NCBI RefSeq assembly: GCF_000723405.1
Contig: NZ_CCAE010000001.1
Location: forward strand, 124,001-188,000
Direction: 5' to 3'
Source of the DNA: Hydrogenophaga intermedia
Lineage (GTDB): Bacteria; Pseudomonadota; Gammaproteobacteria; Burkholderiales; Burkholderiaceae_C
Length of the DNA: 64,000 nt
Shown here: in pieces, positions 44,738-54,408 of the stretch
How positions within the stretch are numbered: the first letter of the stretch is position 1
How the letters are laid out: every line of letters begins with the position of its first letter
The notes under the pieces: generated by a model
Seen by the model: the letters and a program-made list of their open reading frames with translations, nothing else
Told to the model about the DNA's origin: nothing
Database searches by the model: none
Position numbers and translations under genes: made by a program

Positions 44738-45181
44738 ATGCTCACCACCATCATCACCGCCATCCTCGCGGGAACCCTCGCCGGCCTCGCCGCCGCCTGG
44801 CTTGTCGTCAAGCTGAACAAACCGTTCGCCACCGGGGGATATGCCCCCGCAGGCGCCCCCTACGCGGTCGGCTCGCAGCCCATCGTCGACTACTTCTCTG
44901 CCCCTTGGGAGACGCCGGACTACTGGCTCACCGTCACCGGCGACCCCGCCACTGAGCGCGCGTTCGACACTGCAGCGGAGTGCGCTGACTACAAAGAGCG
45001 CTACGACCGGGACGGCAGCTGGACTGTGCAGCCTGCGTACCGCAGCAAGCCCGCGACCCTTGGGCAGTTGGCTGAGCGCTTGGCCGTGGCAGAGGAAGCC
45101 CTGGGCGAGGACGCTCTGGTGGCTAACCTACACCCAGCGGTGCTCGGCGGCAAGCTTGCCCAGGAAGGCGGTGCCGCATGA
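44738..45181 (+). CDS. Hypothetical protein with N-terminal membrane segment
   Basis: The protein is 147 residues. Residues ~4-24 are hydrophobic (ITAILAGTLAGLAAAWLVV); the rest is soluble, with WETPDYWLTVTGDP and a helical C-terminus ending QEGGAA. No family is recognised. Its end overlaps the next start (ATGA) and begins a chain of small overlapping genes. Confidence 0.55.
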   Translation: MLTTIITAILAGTLAGLAAAWLVVKLNKPFATGGYAPAGAPYAVGSQPIVDYFSAPWETPDYWLTVTGDPATERAFDTAAECADYKERYDRDGSWTVQPAYRSKPATLGQLAERLAVAEEALGEDALVANLHPAVLGGKLAQEGGAA

Positions 45182-45420
45182 GTGCCGCTCTCGTTGTTCT
45201 CACCGGAGCAGCTGGGCTCTTGGCCCTCTGCTTGGTCTTCGCCTTTGCCCTGGGGCACCTGCACCTCTACTTCCTTCGCAAGCAGCGAACAGAGAGCGCA
45301 TTCGCGCAGCTGGCCAGGGAGTACGACAGATACTGCCAGAGCAAGGAAGCGCTCGAGTCTCTGCTGCGCAAGTCAGGTGTTGGTGCCAGCTGCGCTGCAC
45401 GGGAAGGCGGTGCAGCATGA
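45178..45420 (+). CDS. Small membrane protein
   Basis: The protein is 80 residues: one long hydrophobic segment (~5-32), then a charged helix (RTESAFAQLAREYDRY) and a C-terminus REGGAA like that of the preceding protein. It overlaps both neighbours by 4 bases. It could be a spanin-type or membrane-anchored helper, but nothing proves this. Confidence 0.55.
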   Translation: MSAALVVLTGAAGLLALCLVFAFALGHLHLYFLRKQRTESAFAQLAREYDRYCQSKEALESLLRKSGVGASCAAREGGAA

Positions 45421-45662
45421 CCATCACCGAACTGATTGCAAAGCTGGAAGCCGTGCGTGCAGAGCATGGCGACTGCAGGGTGCTCACCTCGAACGGGCCC
45501 TATGGCTACCAAGATGACTTGCAGCTAGACCACGGTCTGCACATTGATTGCGGTGAGTACGTTGGATGGCGGTCACCTGACGAGATTGCAGGGTTCCGAC
45601 AGCCGGAGCAGTTCGCTGACGAGACAGCCGAGTACTGCGTACGCATTCTGGGGTGGAGTTGA
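45417..45662 (+). CDS. Small hypothetical protein
   Basis: The protein is 81 residues, acidic. It starts MTITELIAKLEAVRAEHGDC, a helix-then-strand pattern common in small phage proteins of unknown role. Translationally coupled to the gene before it. An imperfect C/G-rich hairpin without a T-run follows. Confidence 0.6.
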   Translation: MTITELIAKLEAVRAEHGDCRVLTSNGPYGYQDDLQLDHGLHIDCGEYVGWRSPDEIAGFRQPEQFADETAEYCVRILGWS

Positions 45663-45714
45663 CATCAAGCCCCTTCAGGGGGCCTTCCCCCACCCCTCAA
45701 CCAAGGAGAACACT

Positions 45715-45893
45715 TTGACTGTTGAAGAACTACACGAACTGACTGGCCGAGCAATCGAGGGCGGCGACGGCCACCTGACCGTGATGGTTCTGTCCCCGGA
45801 CGGCAAGGGCTACGCCATTTGTACGCAGGCCAAGTCCGCAACGCGGCTGCGAAGCTTGCTGCGGAGAACAACGAGGCCTGGGGTGCTCAGTGA
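45715..45893 (+). pseudogene. Small hypothetical gene, TTG start, apparent -1 frameshift
   Basis: A strong AAGGAG site precedes TTG at 45715 (MTVEELHELTGRAIEGGDGH). After GYAI (~45819) the original frame becomes Arg-rich, while the -1 frame gives YAGQVRNAAAKLAAENNEAW and stops at 45893, overlapping the next start GTGA. The coupled overlap supports the shifted reading. The intact protein would be about 60 residues. The uninterrupted frame instead runs to 46038. Confidence 0.45.
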
Positions 45894-46057
45894 CTCGAGC
45901 ACAGACCGCGCGACTGTTGCTGACGCTGTTCGTCACTGCAGTGGGCTTCGGTGCAGGAGTCCAGGCAGTGGACCGAGTGCATGCCGCCCTTGCGGGGGAC
46001 GTGCGCGCCTGCTCCCCTGCGGAGGACGCAAGCAATGACCGCAACCCCGCTTCATGA
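45890..46057 (+). CDS. Tiny secreted or membrane protein
   Basis: The protein is 55 residues from GTG (overlapping the previous stop). It has a hydrophobic segment LLLTLFVTAVGFGAGVQAV and a short polar tail. Resembles a small lysis-type or Rz1-like protein by size only; there is no clear lipobox. Confidence 0.45.
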   Translation: MTRAQTARLLLTLFVTAVGFGAGVQAVDRVHAALAGDVRACSPAEDASNDRNPAS

Positions 46058-46301
46058 GCGTTACCCCCTGCAGCGGATTCGAGTCCGCCGCGGTGGACGC
46101 ACGTCCACTGTCTGCCTGGAGTGGGACCTTTACCTCAAGCTGCTCACAATGACGCCTGGTCAGAGCGGGCTGACGCTCTCGCGCATCTTTCGAGATGAAG
46201 TGAAGCGCCTAGAAGCGGCAGGAGTGACAAAGGGGTTCTCGGCTGCGGCCAGGAACGCTGTCCTGGAGCGGCTGAGGAAAGAGCAGACTCCGCGGCATTG
46301 A
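46035..46301 (+). CDS. Small basic protein, possibly DNA-binding
   Basis: The protein is 88 residues. The N-terminal part RIRVRRGGRTSTVCLEWDLYLKLL followed by two helices recalls ribbon-helix-helix proteins, but the match is weak. It overlaps the preceding gene by 23 bases and ends the right-hand gene chain before a strong terminator. Confidence 0.5.
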   Translation: MTATPLHERYPLQRIRVRRGGRTSTVCLEWDLYLKLLTMTPGQSGLTLSRIFRDEVKRLEAAGVTKGFSAAARNAVLERLRKEQTPRH

Positions 46302-46348
46302 CCGTGAGCCTCGCTGGGCAGGGAAGCTGCAGCAAGCGTGCCAAGTAG

Positions 46349-46375
46349 AAGGGGCCCTCTCAGGGGCCCCTTTTT
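46349..46375 (+). terminator. Intrinsic terminator at the end of the element's gene chain
   Basis: AAGGGGCCC/GGGCCCCTT stem followed by T5. It resembles the other element terminators in having a C/G-rich stem around a CTCT-like loop. Confidence 0.9.
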
Positions 46376-46435
46376 CACGTCTACTGTCAACCCCAGGCAG
46401 AAAACTCGTGCTCCGGCGTGCGCGCACTTTGCAGG

Positions 46436-46512
46436 TGGTGGGACGGGTCGGACTTGAACCGACGGTCAACGAATTATGAGTTCGCTGCTTTAACCAACTA
46501 AGCTACCGTCCC
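46436..46512 (-). tRNA. Element-borne complete tRNA (anticodon CAT; Met or Ile2)
   Basis: 77 bases with perfect acceptor (GGGACGG/CCGTCCC), D stem GCTT/AAGC, T stem GTCGG/CCGAC, anticodon loop CTCATAA and encoded CCA. It differs at many positions from the host tRNA split by the element, so it is not a duplicated att segment. It probably supplies the decoding function that integration destroys. Met versus Ile2 cannot be decided without modification determinants. Confidence 0.92.
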
Positions 46513-46564
46513 GGTGCGAACAAGGCAACCTTTAACTGTATCACCGAGGCGCCGCCCTCGCGCA

Positions 46565-46606
46565 CGGAAATGGTGCATCTTTAGATTACGGAAAGTATGC
46601 GGAAAG
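46565..46606. repeat. Right-end CGGAAAG repeats, likely recombinase arm sites
   Basis: CGGAAAG at 46589-46595 and 46600-46606 (11 bases apart) and a one-mismatch copy CGGAAAT at 46565-46571. They match the left-end repeats in sequence and spacing and lie between the cargo tRNA and attR. Confidence 0.6.
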
Positions 46607-46693
46607 TCATGCGCTGAAATGTTTATACCGACTGCCATTTTCTTGTTCGGTGACAGGCACTTACCGCTCTCGCAGCTACCCGACAACAACAGC

Positions 46694-46732
46694 TTATGAG
46701 TCCTCTGCTCTGACCAACTGAGCTAACGGCCC
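46694..46732 (-). pseudogene. 5' half of the host tRNA (anticodon CAT), with attR core
   Basis: On the minus strand this begins GGGCCGTTAGCTCAGTTGG and runs through D arm and anticodon stem to CTCATAA. Bases 46694-46700 are the attR core. It completes the fragment at 35359-35403. Transcription from the host promoter would now read into the element. Confidence 0.9.
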
Positions 46733-46769
46733 GAGCGCGCGATTGTAGGTGGGCACCGTCCGCGGGTAT

Positions 46770-47780
46770 CTACTTCGTGTGGCTGAGAGCGTTACTCACC
46801 AACTTGGCTGTCACGTCCACGATCTGGATCATGCGGTCATAAGGCATGCGCTGCGGGCCGATGACGCCCAGCGTGCCGACGACCTGCCCATCCACCTCGT
46901 AGGGCGCGGTCACCACCGACAGGTCCTCGAACGGCACGACCTGGCTTTCGCCGCCGATGTAGATGCGCACACCGTCGGCCTGGTTCGACACGTCGAGCAG
47001 GCGCACGAGCTGAGTCTTCTGTTCGAACAGATCGAACAGACGCCGCAGGTTGCCGAGGTCGCTGCTGAACTCGCTCACCGACAACAGGTTGCGCTCTCCG
47101 GCCACCACCACCCCGTCCTGCTCGGCGGGCTGGGCGCCGATGTCCACGGCTTGCTTCATCAGGTCGGCGATCTCCCCGCGCAGCGCGTCCAGTTCGGTGG
47201 TAAGGCGCTCGCGCACGGCCTCGATCGTGAGGCCCGCGTAATGCATGTTGAGGAAATTGGCGGCCTCCACCAGCTGCGATTGCGTGAAGTTGGCCTGGGT
47301 CTGGACGATGCGGTTCTGCACTTCGCCATCGGGCGAGACGATGATCACCAGCACGCGGCGCTCGGACAGGCTCAGGAACTCAATGTGCCGGAACACCGAA
47401 CTGCGGCGCGGTGCCATTACCACGCCCACGAACTGCGACAGGCTGGACAGCAGGTGGGCGGCCTGGCTGATGACGCGTTGCGGAGACTCCACCCCCGGCA
47501 CGCCGAACTCGGCGACGCGGGGCATCTCTTCGCGGCGCACGGTGAGCATGGTGTCGACGAAGAGCCGGTAGCCCCGCGCGGTGGGAATGCGGCCGGCAGA
47601 GGTGTGAGGGCTGGCGATCAGGCCCAACTCCTCCAGGTCACTCATGACGTTGCGGATGGTCGCGGGCGAGAGGTCCAGGCCGGCGGCCCGGGCCAGCGTG
47701 CGCGAGCCCACCGGTTGCCCATCGGCGATGTAGCGCTCCACCAGCGCCTTGAGCAGCAACTTCGCGCGGTCGTCCATCAT
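46770..47780 (-). CDS. hrcA: Heat-inducible transcription repressor HrcA
   Basis: The protein is 336 residues from the first of two adjacent ATGs. The N-terminal winged helix has [34 protein letters not shown], typical of HrcA, which binds CIRCE operators of chaperone genes. A GAF-like middle and dimerisation regions follow. It is divergent from nadK and lies just upstream of the split tRNA. Confidence 0.95.
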   Translation of the reverse strand: MMDDRAKLLLKALVERYIADGQPVGSRTLARAAGLDLSPATIRNVMSDLEELGLIASPHTSAGRIPTARGYRLFVDTMLTVRREEMPRVAEFGVPGVESPQRVISQAAHLLSSLSQFVGVVMAPRRSSVFRHIEFLSLSERRVLVIIVSPDGEVQNRIVQTQANFTQSQLVEAANFLNMHYAGLTIEAVRERLTTELDALRGEIADLMKQAVDIGAQPAEQDGVVVAGERNLLSVSEFSSDLGNLRRLFDLFEQKTQLVRLLDVSNQADGVRIYIGGESQVVPFEDLSVVTAPYEVDGQVVGTLGVIGPQRMPYDRMIQIVDVTAKLVSNALSHTK

Positions 47781-47869
47781 CCGGATCATTCTAAGGAAAG
47801 CCTCGGCAGGCCGTGTCCAACCCGGCCGGAGCCCGCGTGGAGCGCAGCACCGTGTGATGTAATTTGCGC

Positions 47870-48787
47870 ATGAATGCCCCGCTGGATCCCCTCGCCACGA
47901 CACCCGCCGCGAAACGCCCTTTGCGCTTCGCCCACGTGGCCATCGTGGGCAAGTACCAGGCGCCGGGCGCGCGGCACGTGGTCGACGAGATCGCCCAGTT
48001 CCTGCACGCGCAGGGCTGCGAGGTGTCGCTGGAAGAGCAGACCGCGCAGAACACGGGGTTGACGGACTACCCCTCGCTCGACGTTCCCGGCATCGGCAGA
48101 CACGCGCAACTGGCGCTGGTCATCGGCGGCGACGGCACGCTGCTGGGCATCGGCCGGCAGATGGCGCGCCAGGGCGTGCCGCTGGTGGGCATCAACCAGG
48201 GCCGGCTGGGCTTCATCACCGACATCGCCTTCGACGATTACCGCGAAGCCCTGTGCCCCATCCTGCGCGGCGAATACCAGGAAGAAGCCCGCGCGCTGAT
48301 GGCCGCGAGCGTCTGGCGCGACGGGCAGTGCGTGTACGAAGCGACGGCCCTCAACGACGTGGTCGTCAACCGCGGCGCGGTGGCCAGCATGATCGAACTG
48401 CGCGTGGAGGTGGACGGCCGCTTCGTGGCCAACCAGCGAGCCGACGGCCTGATCATCGCGTCCCCCACCGGCTCCACGGCCTACGCCCTGTCGGCCGGCG
48501 GGCCGCTGCTGCACCCGAGCATCGGCGGCTGGGTGATGGTGCCGATCGCACCGCACACGCTGTCCAACCGCCCGGTGGTGCTGCCCGCGCATTGCGAGAT
48601 CGCACTGGAGTTGGTCAATGGCCGCGACGCGAGCGCGAACTTCGACATGCAGACCTTCACAAGCCTGTTGCACGGCGACCGTATCGTGGTGAAGCGCTCG
48701 GAACACGCGCTGCGGCTGCTGCACCCGGTCGGCTGGAACTACTTCGACACGCTGCGCCGCAAGCTGCACTGGAACGAAGGTGCCTGA
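47870..48787 (+). CDS. nadK: NAD kinase
   Basis: The protein is 305 residues. It has the GGDGTLL motif ([13 protein letters not shown]), substrate motif [10 protein letters not shown] and [15 protein letters not shown]. It phosphorylates NAD to NADP. The start is the ATG at 47870. Divergent from hrcA, followed by recN. Confidence 0.95.
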   Translation: MNAPLDPLATTPAAKRPLRFAHVAIVGKYQAPGARHVVDEIAQFLHAQGCEVSLEEQTAQNTGLTDYPSLDVPGIGRHAQLALVIGGDGTLLGIGRQMARQGVPLVGINQGRLGFITDIAFDDYREALCPILRGEYQEEARALMAASVWRDGQCVYEATALNDVVVNRGAVASMIELRVEVDGRFVANQRADGLIIASPTGSTAYALSAGGPLLHPSIGGWVMVPIAPHTLSNRPVVLPAHCEIALELVNGRDASANFDMQTFTSLLHGDRIVVKRSEHALRLLHPVGWNYFDTLRRKLHWNEGA

Positions 48788-48820
48788 GTCCGGCGACATC
48801 TTCCACGACCCTACCCTGCC

Positions 48821-50464
48821 ATGAGCCTCCGACGCATCGTCCTGCGCGACTTCGTCATCGTCACTTCGCTGGACCTGGAACTGGCCAGCGGCTTCGGCGT
48901 GCTCACGGGCGAAACCGGCGCCGGCAAGTCCATCCTCATCGACGCGCTGCAGCTGGCGCTGGGCGCGCGCGGCGACGCGGGTGTGGTGCGCGAGGGCGCG
49001 CCTCGTTGTGAGATCGCGGCCGAGTTCGACCGGCCCGAAGTGCTGCGCCCCTGGCTCGATGAGCAGGGCTTCACCGACGACGAGGTGCTGCTGCTGCGCC
49101 GCACGATCGACACGGACGGTCGCAGCCGCGCCTGGATCAACGGCAGCGCGGCCACGCTCACGCAGCTGCGTGCGGCGGCCGATGCGCTGGTCGACATCCA
49201 TGGCCAGCACGCCTGGCAAAGCCTCACGCGGCCGGAAGCGGTGCGCGAACTGCTCGACGCCTACGCGGGCGTGGACGCCTCGGGCTTGAATGCTGCGTGG
49301 TCCGCCTGGCGACAGGCCGCCATTACCCTGCGCGAGGCGCGCGAACGGCAGGACGCCGCGCGCCAGGACAGCGAGCGCCTGGCCTGGCAGATCGGCGAGG
49401 TCGACAAGCTAGGCCCGCAGGCCGGCGAATGGGATGAATTGAACACCCGACATGGCCGACTGGCCAACGCCCAGGCCTTGCTCGACGCCGCCGAGAGCGC
49501 CGTGCAGGTACTGGACGAGCAGGACGACAGCGCGGCCAGCCTGCTCAGCCGCGCCATCGCGGCGCTGCAGGCGCAGGCGCACATAGAGCCGGCTTTCGCG
49601 CAGACCATCGATTCGCTGGAAAGCGCGCTGGCACAAGTGCAGGACGCCGTGCACGAGTTGCATCAACACCAGCGCCACGTCGAACTGGATCCTTCGGCCC
49701 TCGCTGCGCTGGACGAACGGCTGGCGCTGTGGTTGTCCCTATCGCGACGCTACCGCACCACGCCGGAGGAATTGCCCACGCTGCACGCGCAGTGGACACG
49801 TGATCTGCAGCAGATCAACGACACGCTCGACCTCGCCTCACTCGAGCGGCGCGAGGCCGCCGCTCGCGCGGCCTTCGACCAGGCAGCGCGTGCTGTCAGC
49901 CGCCAGCGACAGAAGGCTGCGCCGCGCCTGGGCGATGCCGTGACCGAGGCCATGCAGACCCTGGGCATGCAGGGCGGCCGCTTCGAGGTGGCCCTGCCCC
50001 CGCTGGCCGAGCCCCAGTCGCACGGGCTGGAGCAGGTGGAATTCCGCGTTGCCGGCCACGCTGGCAGCACGCCCAAGCCGGTGGCCAAGGTGGCCTCAGG
50101 CGGTGAGCTCTCCCGCATCGCCCTGGCCATCTCGGTGGTCACCAGCCGGCTCGGCCAGGCGCCCACCCTGATCTTCGACGAGGTAGACGCCGGCATCGGC
50201 GGCGCCGTGGCACACACGGTGGGCCAGATGCTGCGCCAGCTCGGCCAGGACCGCCAGGTGCTGGCGGTAACGCACCTGGCCCAGGTGGCCGCCTGCGCTG
50301 ACCACCACCTGCTCGTGGCCAAGCGGCGCCAGGGCCAGCAGACCCTGAGCACCGTGCAGGCCATCGACACCGAGCCGCGCGTGCGCGAACTGGCGCGCAT
50401 GCTCGGCGGCAACGAACGCTCCGAAATCTCTCTCGCGCACGCGCGCGAACTCCTGTCGGCCTGA
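48821..50464 (+). CDS. recN: DNA repair ATPase RecN
   Basis: The protein is 547 residues. Walker [15 protein letters not shown] near residue 30, a long coiled-coil middle (~150-370), signature [14 protein letters not shown] and Walker [14 protein letters not shown]. An SMC-like protein in double-strand break repair. I did not see a LexA box in the short upstream gap. The stop overlaps the rapZ start by one base. Confidence 0.95.
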   Translation: MSLRRIVLRDFVIVTSLDLELASGFGVLTGETGAGKSILIDALQLALGARGDAGVVREGAPRCEIAAEFDRPEVLRPWLDEQGFTDDEVLLLRRTIDTDGRSRAWINGSAATLTQLRAAADALVDIHGQHAWQSLTRPEAVRELLDAYAGVDASGLNAAWSAWRQAAITLREARERQDAARQDSERLAWQIGEVDKLGPQAGEWDELNTRHGRLANAQALLDAAESAVQVLDEQDDSAASLLSRAIAALQAQAHIEPAFAQTIDSLESALAQVQDAVHELHQHQRHVELDPSALAALDERLALWLSLSRRYRTTPEELPTLHAQWTRDLQQINDTLDLASLERREAAARAAFDQAARAVSRQRQKAAPRLGDAVTEAMQTLGMQGGRFEVALPPLAEPQSHGLEQVEFRVAGHAGSTPKPVAKVASGGELSRIALAISVVTSRLGQAPTLIFDEVDAGIGGAVAHTVGQMLRQLGQDRQVLAVTHLAQVAACADHHLLVAKRRQGQQTLSTVQAIDTEPRVRELARMLGGNERSEISLAHARELLSA

Positions 50465-51351
50465 TGGACAACGCCCCCGCCACCACCGAACTCGTCGTCA
50501 TCACGGGCATGTCCGGCTCGGGCAAGTCGGTGGCACTCAACGCGCTGGAAGACCTGGGCTTCTATTGCGTGGACAACCTGCCACCCGAGCTGCTCGAGGC
50601 CTTCATCGACCTCGACCGCCACGACCGACTGCGCAAGGTCGCCATCGCCATGGACGTGCGCAGCGCCAAGTCGCTGCCCGGCCTGCCCCGGCGCCTGGCC
50701 GCGCTGCGCTCGCGCGACGTGCAACTCACCACGCTGTTCCTCGACTCCACCACCGACACCCTGGTGCGGCGTTTTTCCGAGACGCGTCGCCTTCACCCGC
50801 TGTCGCTGGAGGAAACCGATGACCAGCGCCGTGCGCTGACCGACGCCATCGAGTACGAGCGCGAGCTGCTGGCCGAGCTGCGCGAACAGGCCCTGGTGCT
50901 CGACACCAGCCTCACGCGCGCTGCCCAGTTGCGCAGTCAGGTCAAGGAACTCGTGGGCGCGACGCGCACGCCCATGACCCTGGTGTTCGAGTCCTTCGCG
51001 TTCAAGCGCGGCATTCCCATGGACGCCGACTTCGTGTTCGACGTGCGCATGCTGCCCAACCCGCACTACGAGCCACTGCTCAAGCCACTGACGGGGCGCG
51101 ACGCGCTGGTGGCGCGTTTCCTGGAGGCCAGCCCCGACGTGCTGGCCATGGAAGACCAGATACGCGGCTTTCTTCAGCACTGGTTGCCCCACATGGAGCG
51201 CGACCACCGCAACTACGTCACCGTGGCGATCGGCTGCACCGGCGGCCAACACCGGTCCGTGTTTCTGGTGGAGCGCCTGGCCGCGTTTTTCGGTGGAGAC
51301 TGGGTGGCGCGCGTGCGCCACCGCGAGGCCGACTACTGGTCGAGGACCTGA
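50464..51351 (+). CDS. rapZ: RNase adapter protein RapZ
   Basis: The protein is 295 residues. P-loop [13 protein letters not shown] at the N-terminus, [18 protein letters not shown] in the middle and the C-terminal RNA-binding block [19 protein letters not shown]. In enterobacteria RapZ steers RNase E to GlmZ; here its target is unknown. Convergent with mutY, with a 19-base overlap. Confidence 0.94.
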   Translation: MDNAPATTELVVITGMSGSGKSVALNALEDLGFYCVDNLPPELLEAFIDLDRHDRLRKVAIAMDVRSAKSLPGLPRRLAALRSRDVQLTTLFLDSTTDTLVRRFSETRRLHPLSLEETDDQRRALTDAIEYERELLAELREQALVLDTSLTRAAQLRSQVKELVGATRTPMTLVFESFAFKRGIPMDADFVFDVRMLPNPHYEPLLKPLTGRDALVARFLEASPDVLAMEDQIRGFLQHWLPHMERDHRNYVTVAIGCTGGQHRSVFLVERLAAFFGGDWVARVRHREADYWSRT

Positions 51352-52394
51352 GTCGCCCAGTCGCCGGACAGCAGGCTTCGCACCGGCGCGGGCAGCCCCA
51401 CAGACGCCAGCGCCGACAGGCTCACCCACTCACCGACCCAGTCGGCCGGCACCCCCTCTACCGCCACCCAGTGCGGCAGCAACTGCAGTTCGCGGTGCGT
51501 GAGCGCGTGGGCTACGGCGTCGGTCGCGATCCAGCGCGATGGCCAATCGGCGGGTGACACGACCTGCATCGCCTCCTCGCTCGTGAACACCGCAGGCGCG
51601 TGCAGCCCCGCCCAGATGCCGGGCGCCGGTCGGCGCTGCAACCACACCTGGTCCCCGCGGATGGCAAACAGCAGCCACCAGCGCTCGAAGCGCCGCTGTG
51701 CGCGGCGCGCCTTCACCGGGTATCTGGCGATGTCCTGCCGCTTCAGCGCCTCGCAGAGTTCGCTGGCGGGGCAAGCCTCGCAACGTGGCCGGGTGCGCGT
51801 GCACACGGTGGCTCCCAGGTCCATCAGGCCCTGGGTGTAGGCGCGCATGTCGTCGTGCTCGACTTCGGCCGGCAGCAGGCGCTGTGCCAGGTCCCACATC
51901 GCGCGCTGGCTCGCCGCCTGGCCCACGTCACCCTCGAAGGCCAGCAATCGGGCGAGCACGCGCTTGACATTGCCATCGACGATGGACACGCGCTCGCCGA
52001 AACAGAACGCGGCGATGGCCGCCGCCGTGGACGCGCCGATGCCGGGCAGGGTTTCGAGCTCCCTTGCCGTGGCGGGAAAGCGTCCACCGTGTTCAGCCAC
52101 CACCGCCTGCGCGCAGCGGTGCAGATTGCGCGCACGGCTGTAGTAGCCCAGCCCGCTCCACAGGGCCATCACCTCGTCGATGGGCGCCGCCGCCAAAGCA
52201 GCCACATCGGGAAAGTGGTCCAGGAAGCGCGCGTAATACGCCAGCACGGTGGACACCTGCGTCTGCTGCAGCATGATCTCGGAGAGCCAGACGCGGTAGG
52301 GGTCGCGCGTGCCCTGCCAGGGCAGGCCGTGGCGCCCGGCGTGGCGCTGCCAGTGGATGAGTCGCGGCGCAAATTCCGCGGGCAGGTCCGTCAT
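51333..52394 (-). CDS. mutY: A/G-specific adenine glycosylase MutY
   Basis: The protein is 353 residues. Helix-hairpin-helix [15 protein letters not shown], catalytic region [12 protein letters not shown], and the iron-sulfur cysteines in [19 protein letters not shown]-terminal NUDT1-like domain recognises 8-oxoG. It removes A opposite 8-oxoG and works with MutM, encoded nearby. Its start overlaps the stop of the dynamin-like gene. Confidence 0.94.
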   Translation of the reverse strand: MTDLPAEFAPRLIHWQRHAGRHGLPWQGTRDPYRVWLSEIMLQQTQVSTVLAYYARFLDHFPDVAALAAAPIDEVMALWSGLGYYSRARNLHRCAQAVVAEHGGRFPATARELETLPGIGASTAAAIAAFCFGERVSIVDGNVKRVLARLLAFEGDVGQAASQRAMWDLAQRLLPAEVEHDDMRAYTQGLMDLGATVCTRTRPRCEACPASELCEALKRQDIARYPVKARRAQRRFERWWLLFAIRGDQVWLQRRPAPGIWAGLHAPAVFTSEEAMQVVSPADWPSRWIATDAVAHALTHRELQLLPHWVAVEGVPADWVGEWVSLSALASVGLPAPVRSLLSGDWATQVLDQ

Positions 52395-54334
52395 GCCGCC
52401 AGGGCTTCGGCGGGTTCCTCGGCGGGCGCCGCCAGCAGATGCGCGGTGAGTTCCTCGAACTTGATCTCGAGCTGGTTCAGCGCGGCCTGCTGCGTCTGCA
52501 GCTCGCGGATGCGCTCGTCAAGTCCGCTGGCGGCCTGCTGGATGCGCGAGACCGCCTCAATGCGGCGCGTGAAGTTGCGGCGCCGCTCACGCAGTTGCGC
52601 GTCGAGCTGGGCGGCGGCCGATTTGTTCCAGAGTTCCACCTCGTTGACCGCCGTCTCGTAGACCACGCGCAGGCGGCTCATGAGCGCGCGCGCCAGCCGC
52701 TCGGCGAACTCGGGTTGCGCCAGGCGCAACGCATTGCCCAGACTGAGGTACTGCAGGTGGCTCTTCTCGATGAGGTCGAGGTCCTTGCGGTACAGAGCCA
52801 ACTGGGGCGACGACGGCGCCTGCAGCGAGAAACCGTATTCGGCGTTGAGGTTCTTGAAACTGCCCTCGAGCATCGACTGGATCTCGCCGGCCATCTCGTC
52901 GGCGTGGGTCAGGTCGTCGCGCAGGCGGTTGAAGGTACTGTCGTAGGCGCGGCGCACGCCGAGCTTGATGCCGGGGCTCTTGAGCTGGCGCGCCAGCGTG
53001 GAGACCTCGGCCTTCAAGTGCGAGGGACTCAGCAGCGCGAACAGGTCTTTCAGCAGGCGCAGGTGCACCGAGCGCACGGCCTGGATCTTGGCGCCGCTGG
53101 CGTCGAAGTCGGCCTGCTCCTGCTCGATGCGCAGGCGCATCTGCTTGATCACGCCCGCGTTCTTGCCACGCAGGCCGTCGAGTTCCTGGATCTGCTCGAC
53201 CAGATCGCGCAGGCGCGAATGCACCATGCGACCGGCCTCGCCGCGCAGGGCCTCCACCCCGGCGGCCACCGCTGAGCCCAGGATGCGGCGGCGCTGGCCC
53301 AGCAGGCCCTCGCTCAGCGCGCGCTCCAGATCGAGCAATTGGCTGGCCTTGAGCAGCTCGTCGTCGCGGTTGACCTTGGCGAGCAGGCCCTTCTGCGCCG
53401 ACACCGCCAGCACCTGCGATTGCGGCACACCCAGGATCTCGGCCGAATCGGCGCGTTGCGCGGCGATCTGCAGTTGCACTTGCTCGGGCGAGCTCAGCGC
53501 GTCCCACATGGTGTCGATCTTGTTGAGCACCACCAGGCGAGAGGCCTGGCCGTCGCCCAGCGTGGCCAGGTGTTGGCGCCAGATGCCCAGATCGGATTTG
53601 GTCACGCCGGTGTCGGCCGCCAGGATGAACACCACTGCATGCGCCTGGGGGAGCAGGCTCACGGTGAGTTCAGGCTCGGCCCCAATGGCGTTGAGGCCAG
53701 GGGTGTCGAGAATGACCAGTCCCTGCTTGAGCAGCGGATGCGCCATGTTGATGAGCGCGTGGCGCCAGCGCGGCACCTCGATCAGGCCGTCGGGGCCGGG
53801 CAGCGGGTTGTCCTCGGGCACCTCGTCGTGCCAGAAGCCCAGGGCACGCGCCTCGTCCACGGGCACGTGCCGCACCTCGGACACCTTCTGGATGGCCTTG
53901 GCCAGTTGCTTCGGGTCGTTCACATCGAGGTCGACTCGCTCCCACTTGGCGGGCGCGTTGCGCCAGTCGAGCAGGGACTGCGGCTGCAGGCGCGTCTCGA
54001 TGGGCAGCAGGCGCAGGCAGGGCGGCAGCTCGGCGTCGTAGGCCAGTTCGGTGGGGCACATCGTGGTGCGCCCCGCGCTGGCCGGCATGATGCGACGGCC
54101 GTAACCCGCGAAGAACACCGCGTTGATGAGCTCGGACTTGCCGCGCGAGAACTCGGCCACGAAGGCGACGGTGATCTTGTCGTTCTTGATCTGGGCGTGG
54201 AGCTGATCGAGCCGCTCTCGGATGCCCGGCTCCATCAGCTCGTGGTCGGCCAGCCATTCGGACAGCAGCTTCAGGCGCAGCGCGAACTGCTTGCGCCAGG
54301 CGCCGTGTTGATCGAAGGCTTGAATGAAATTCAT
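52391..54334 (-). CDS. Dynamin-family large GTPase
   Basis: The protein is 647 residues. P-loop AEFSRGKSELINAVF (~65-80), then TTMCPTEL, G3 motif ILDTPGLNA and G4 motif VLNKIDTMW define the GTPase. The remaining ~350 residues are helical and coiled-coil, as in bacterial dynamin-like proteins. There is no obvious membrane span. The start (ATG 54334) is the one that leads directly into the conserved region. Role unknown, possibly membrane remodelling or stress survival. Confidence 0.85.
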   Translation of the reverse strand: MNFIQAFDQHGAWRKQFALRLKLLSEWLADHELMEPGIRERLDQLHAQIKNDKITVAFVAEFSRGKSELINAVFFAGYGRRIMPASAGRTTMCPTELAYDAELPPCLRLLPIETRLQPQSLLDWRNAPAKWERVDLDVNDPKQLAKAIQKVSEVRHVPVDEARALGFWHDEVPEDNPLPGPDGLIEVPRWRHALINMAHPLLKQGLVILDTPGLNAIGAEPELTVSLLPQAHAVVFILAADTGVTKSDLGIWRQHLATLGDGQASRLVVLNKIDTMWDALSSPEQVQLQIAAQRADSAEILGVPQSQVLAVSAQKGLLAKVNRDDELLKASQLLDLERALSEGLLGQRRRILGSAVAAGVEALRGEAGRMVHSRLRDLVEQIQELDGLRGKNAGVIKQMRLRIEQEQADFDASGAKIQAVRSVHLRLLKDLFALLSPSHLKAEVSTLARQLKSPGIKLGVRRAYDSTFNRLRDDLTHADEMAGEIQSMLEGSFKNLNAEYGFSLQAPSSPQLALYRKDLDLIEKSHLQYLSLGNALRLAQPEFAERLARALMSRLRVVYETAVNEVELWNKSAAAQLDAQLRERRRNFTRRIEAVSRIQQAASGLDERIRELQTQQAALNQLEIKFEELTAHLLAAPAEEPAEALAA

Positions 54335-54408
54335 GCGGCAATGTCTTTCGGGCGATCGACCAATATAGCACCCACCCCATAGCGAGGCCGCCCATCGCGG
54401 ACGCATGG

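Larger units (their letters stand above)
35397..46700. mobile_element. Integrative element in the anticodon loop of a host tRNA gene
   Basis: The bounds are two copies of TTATGAG, the tRNA anticodon loop in reverse. Inside are a tyrosine recombinase next to the left end, short repeats near both ends, degraded phage head and packaging genes, small unknown genes, a restriction-modification pair and a full replacement tRNA near the right end. There are no tail, lysis or replication genes that I recognise, so it is a remnant or a reduced satellite-like element rather than a complete prophage. Codon use and spacing differ clearly from the flanking chromosome. Confidence 0.9.

Noticed and set aside
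46436..46512. The element tRNA as a duplicated attachment site
   Set aside because: Outside the common tRNA positions it differs widely from the split host tRNA, and it has complete, self-consistent stems, so it is an independent gene.
48788..48820. LexA box before recN
   Set aside because: No CTGT-N8-ACAG pattern occurs in the short gap.
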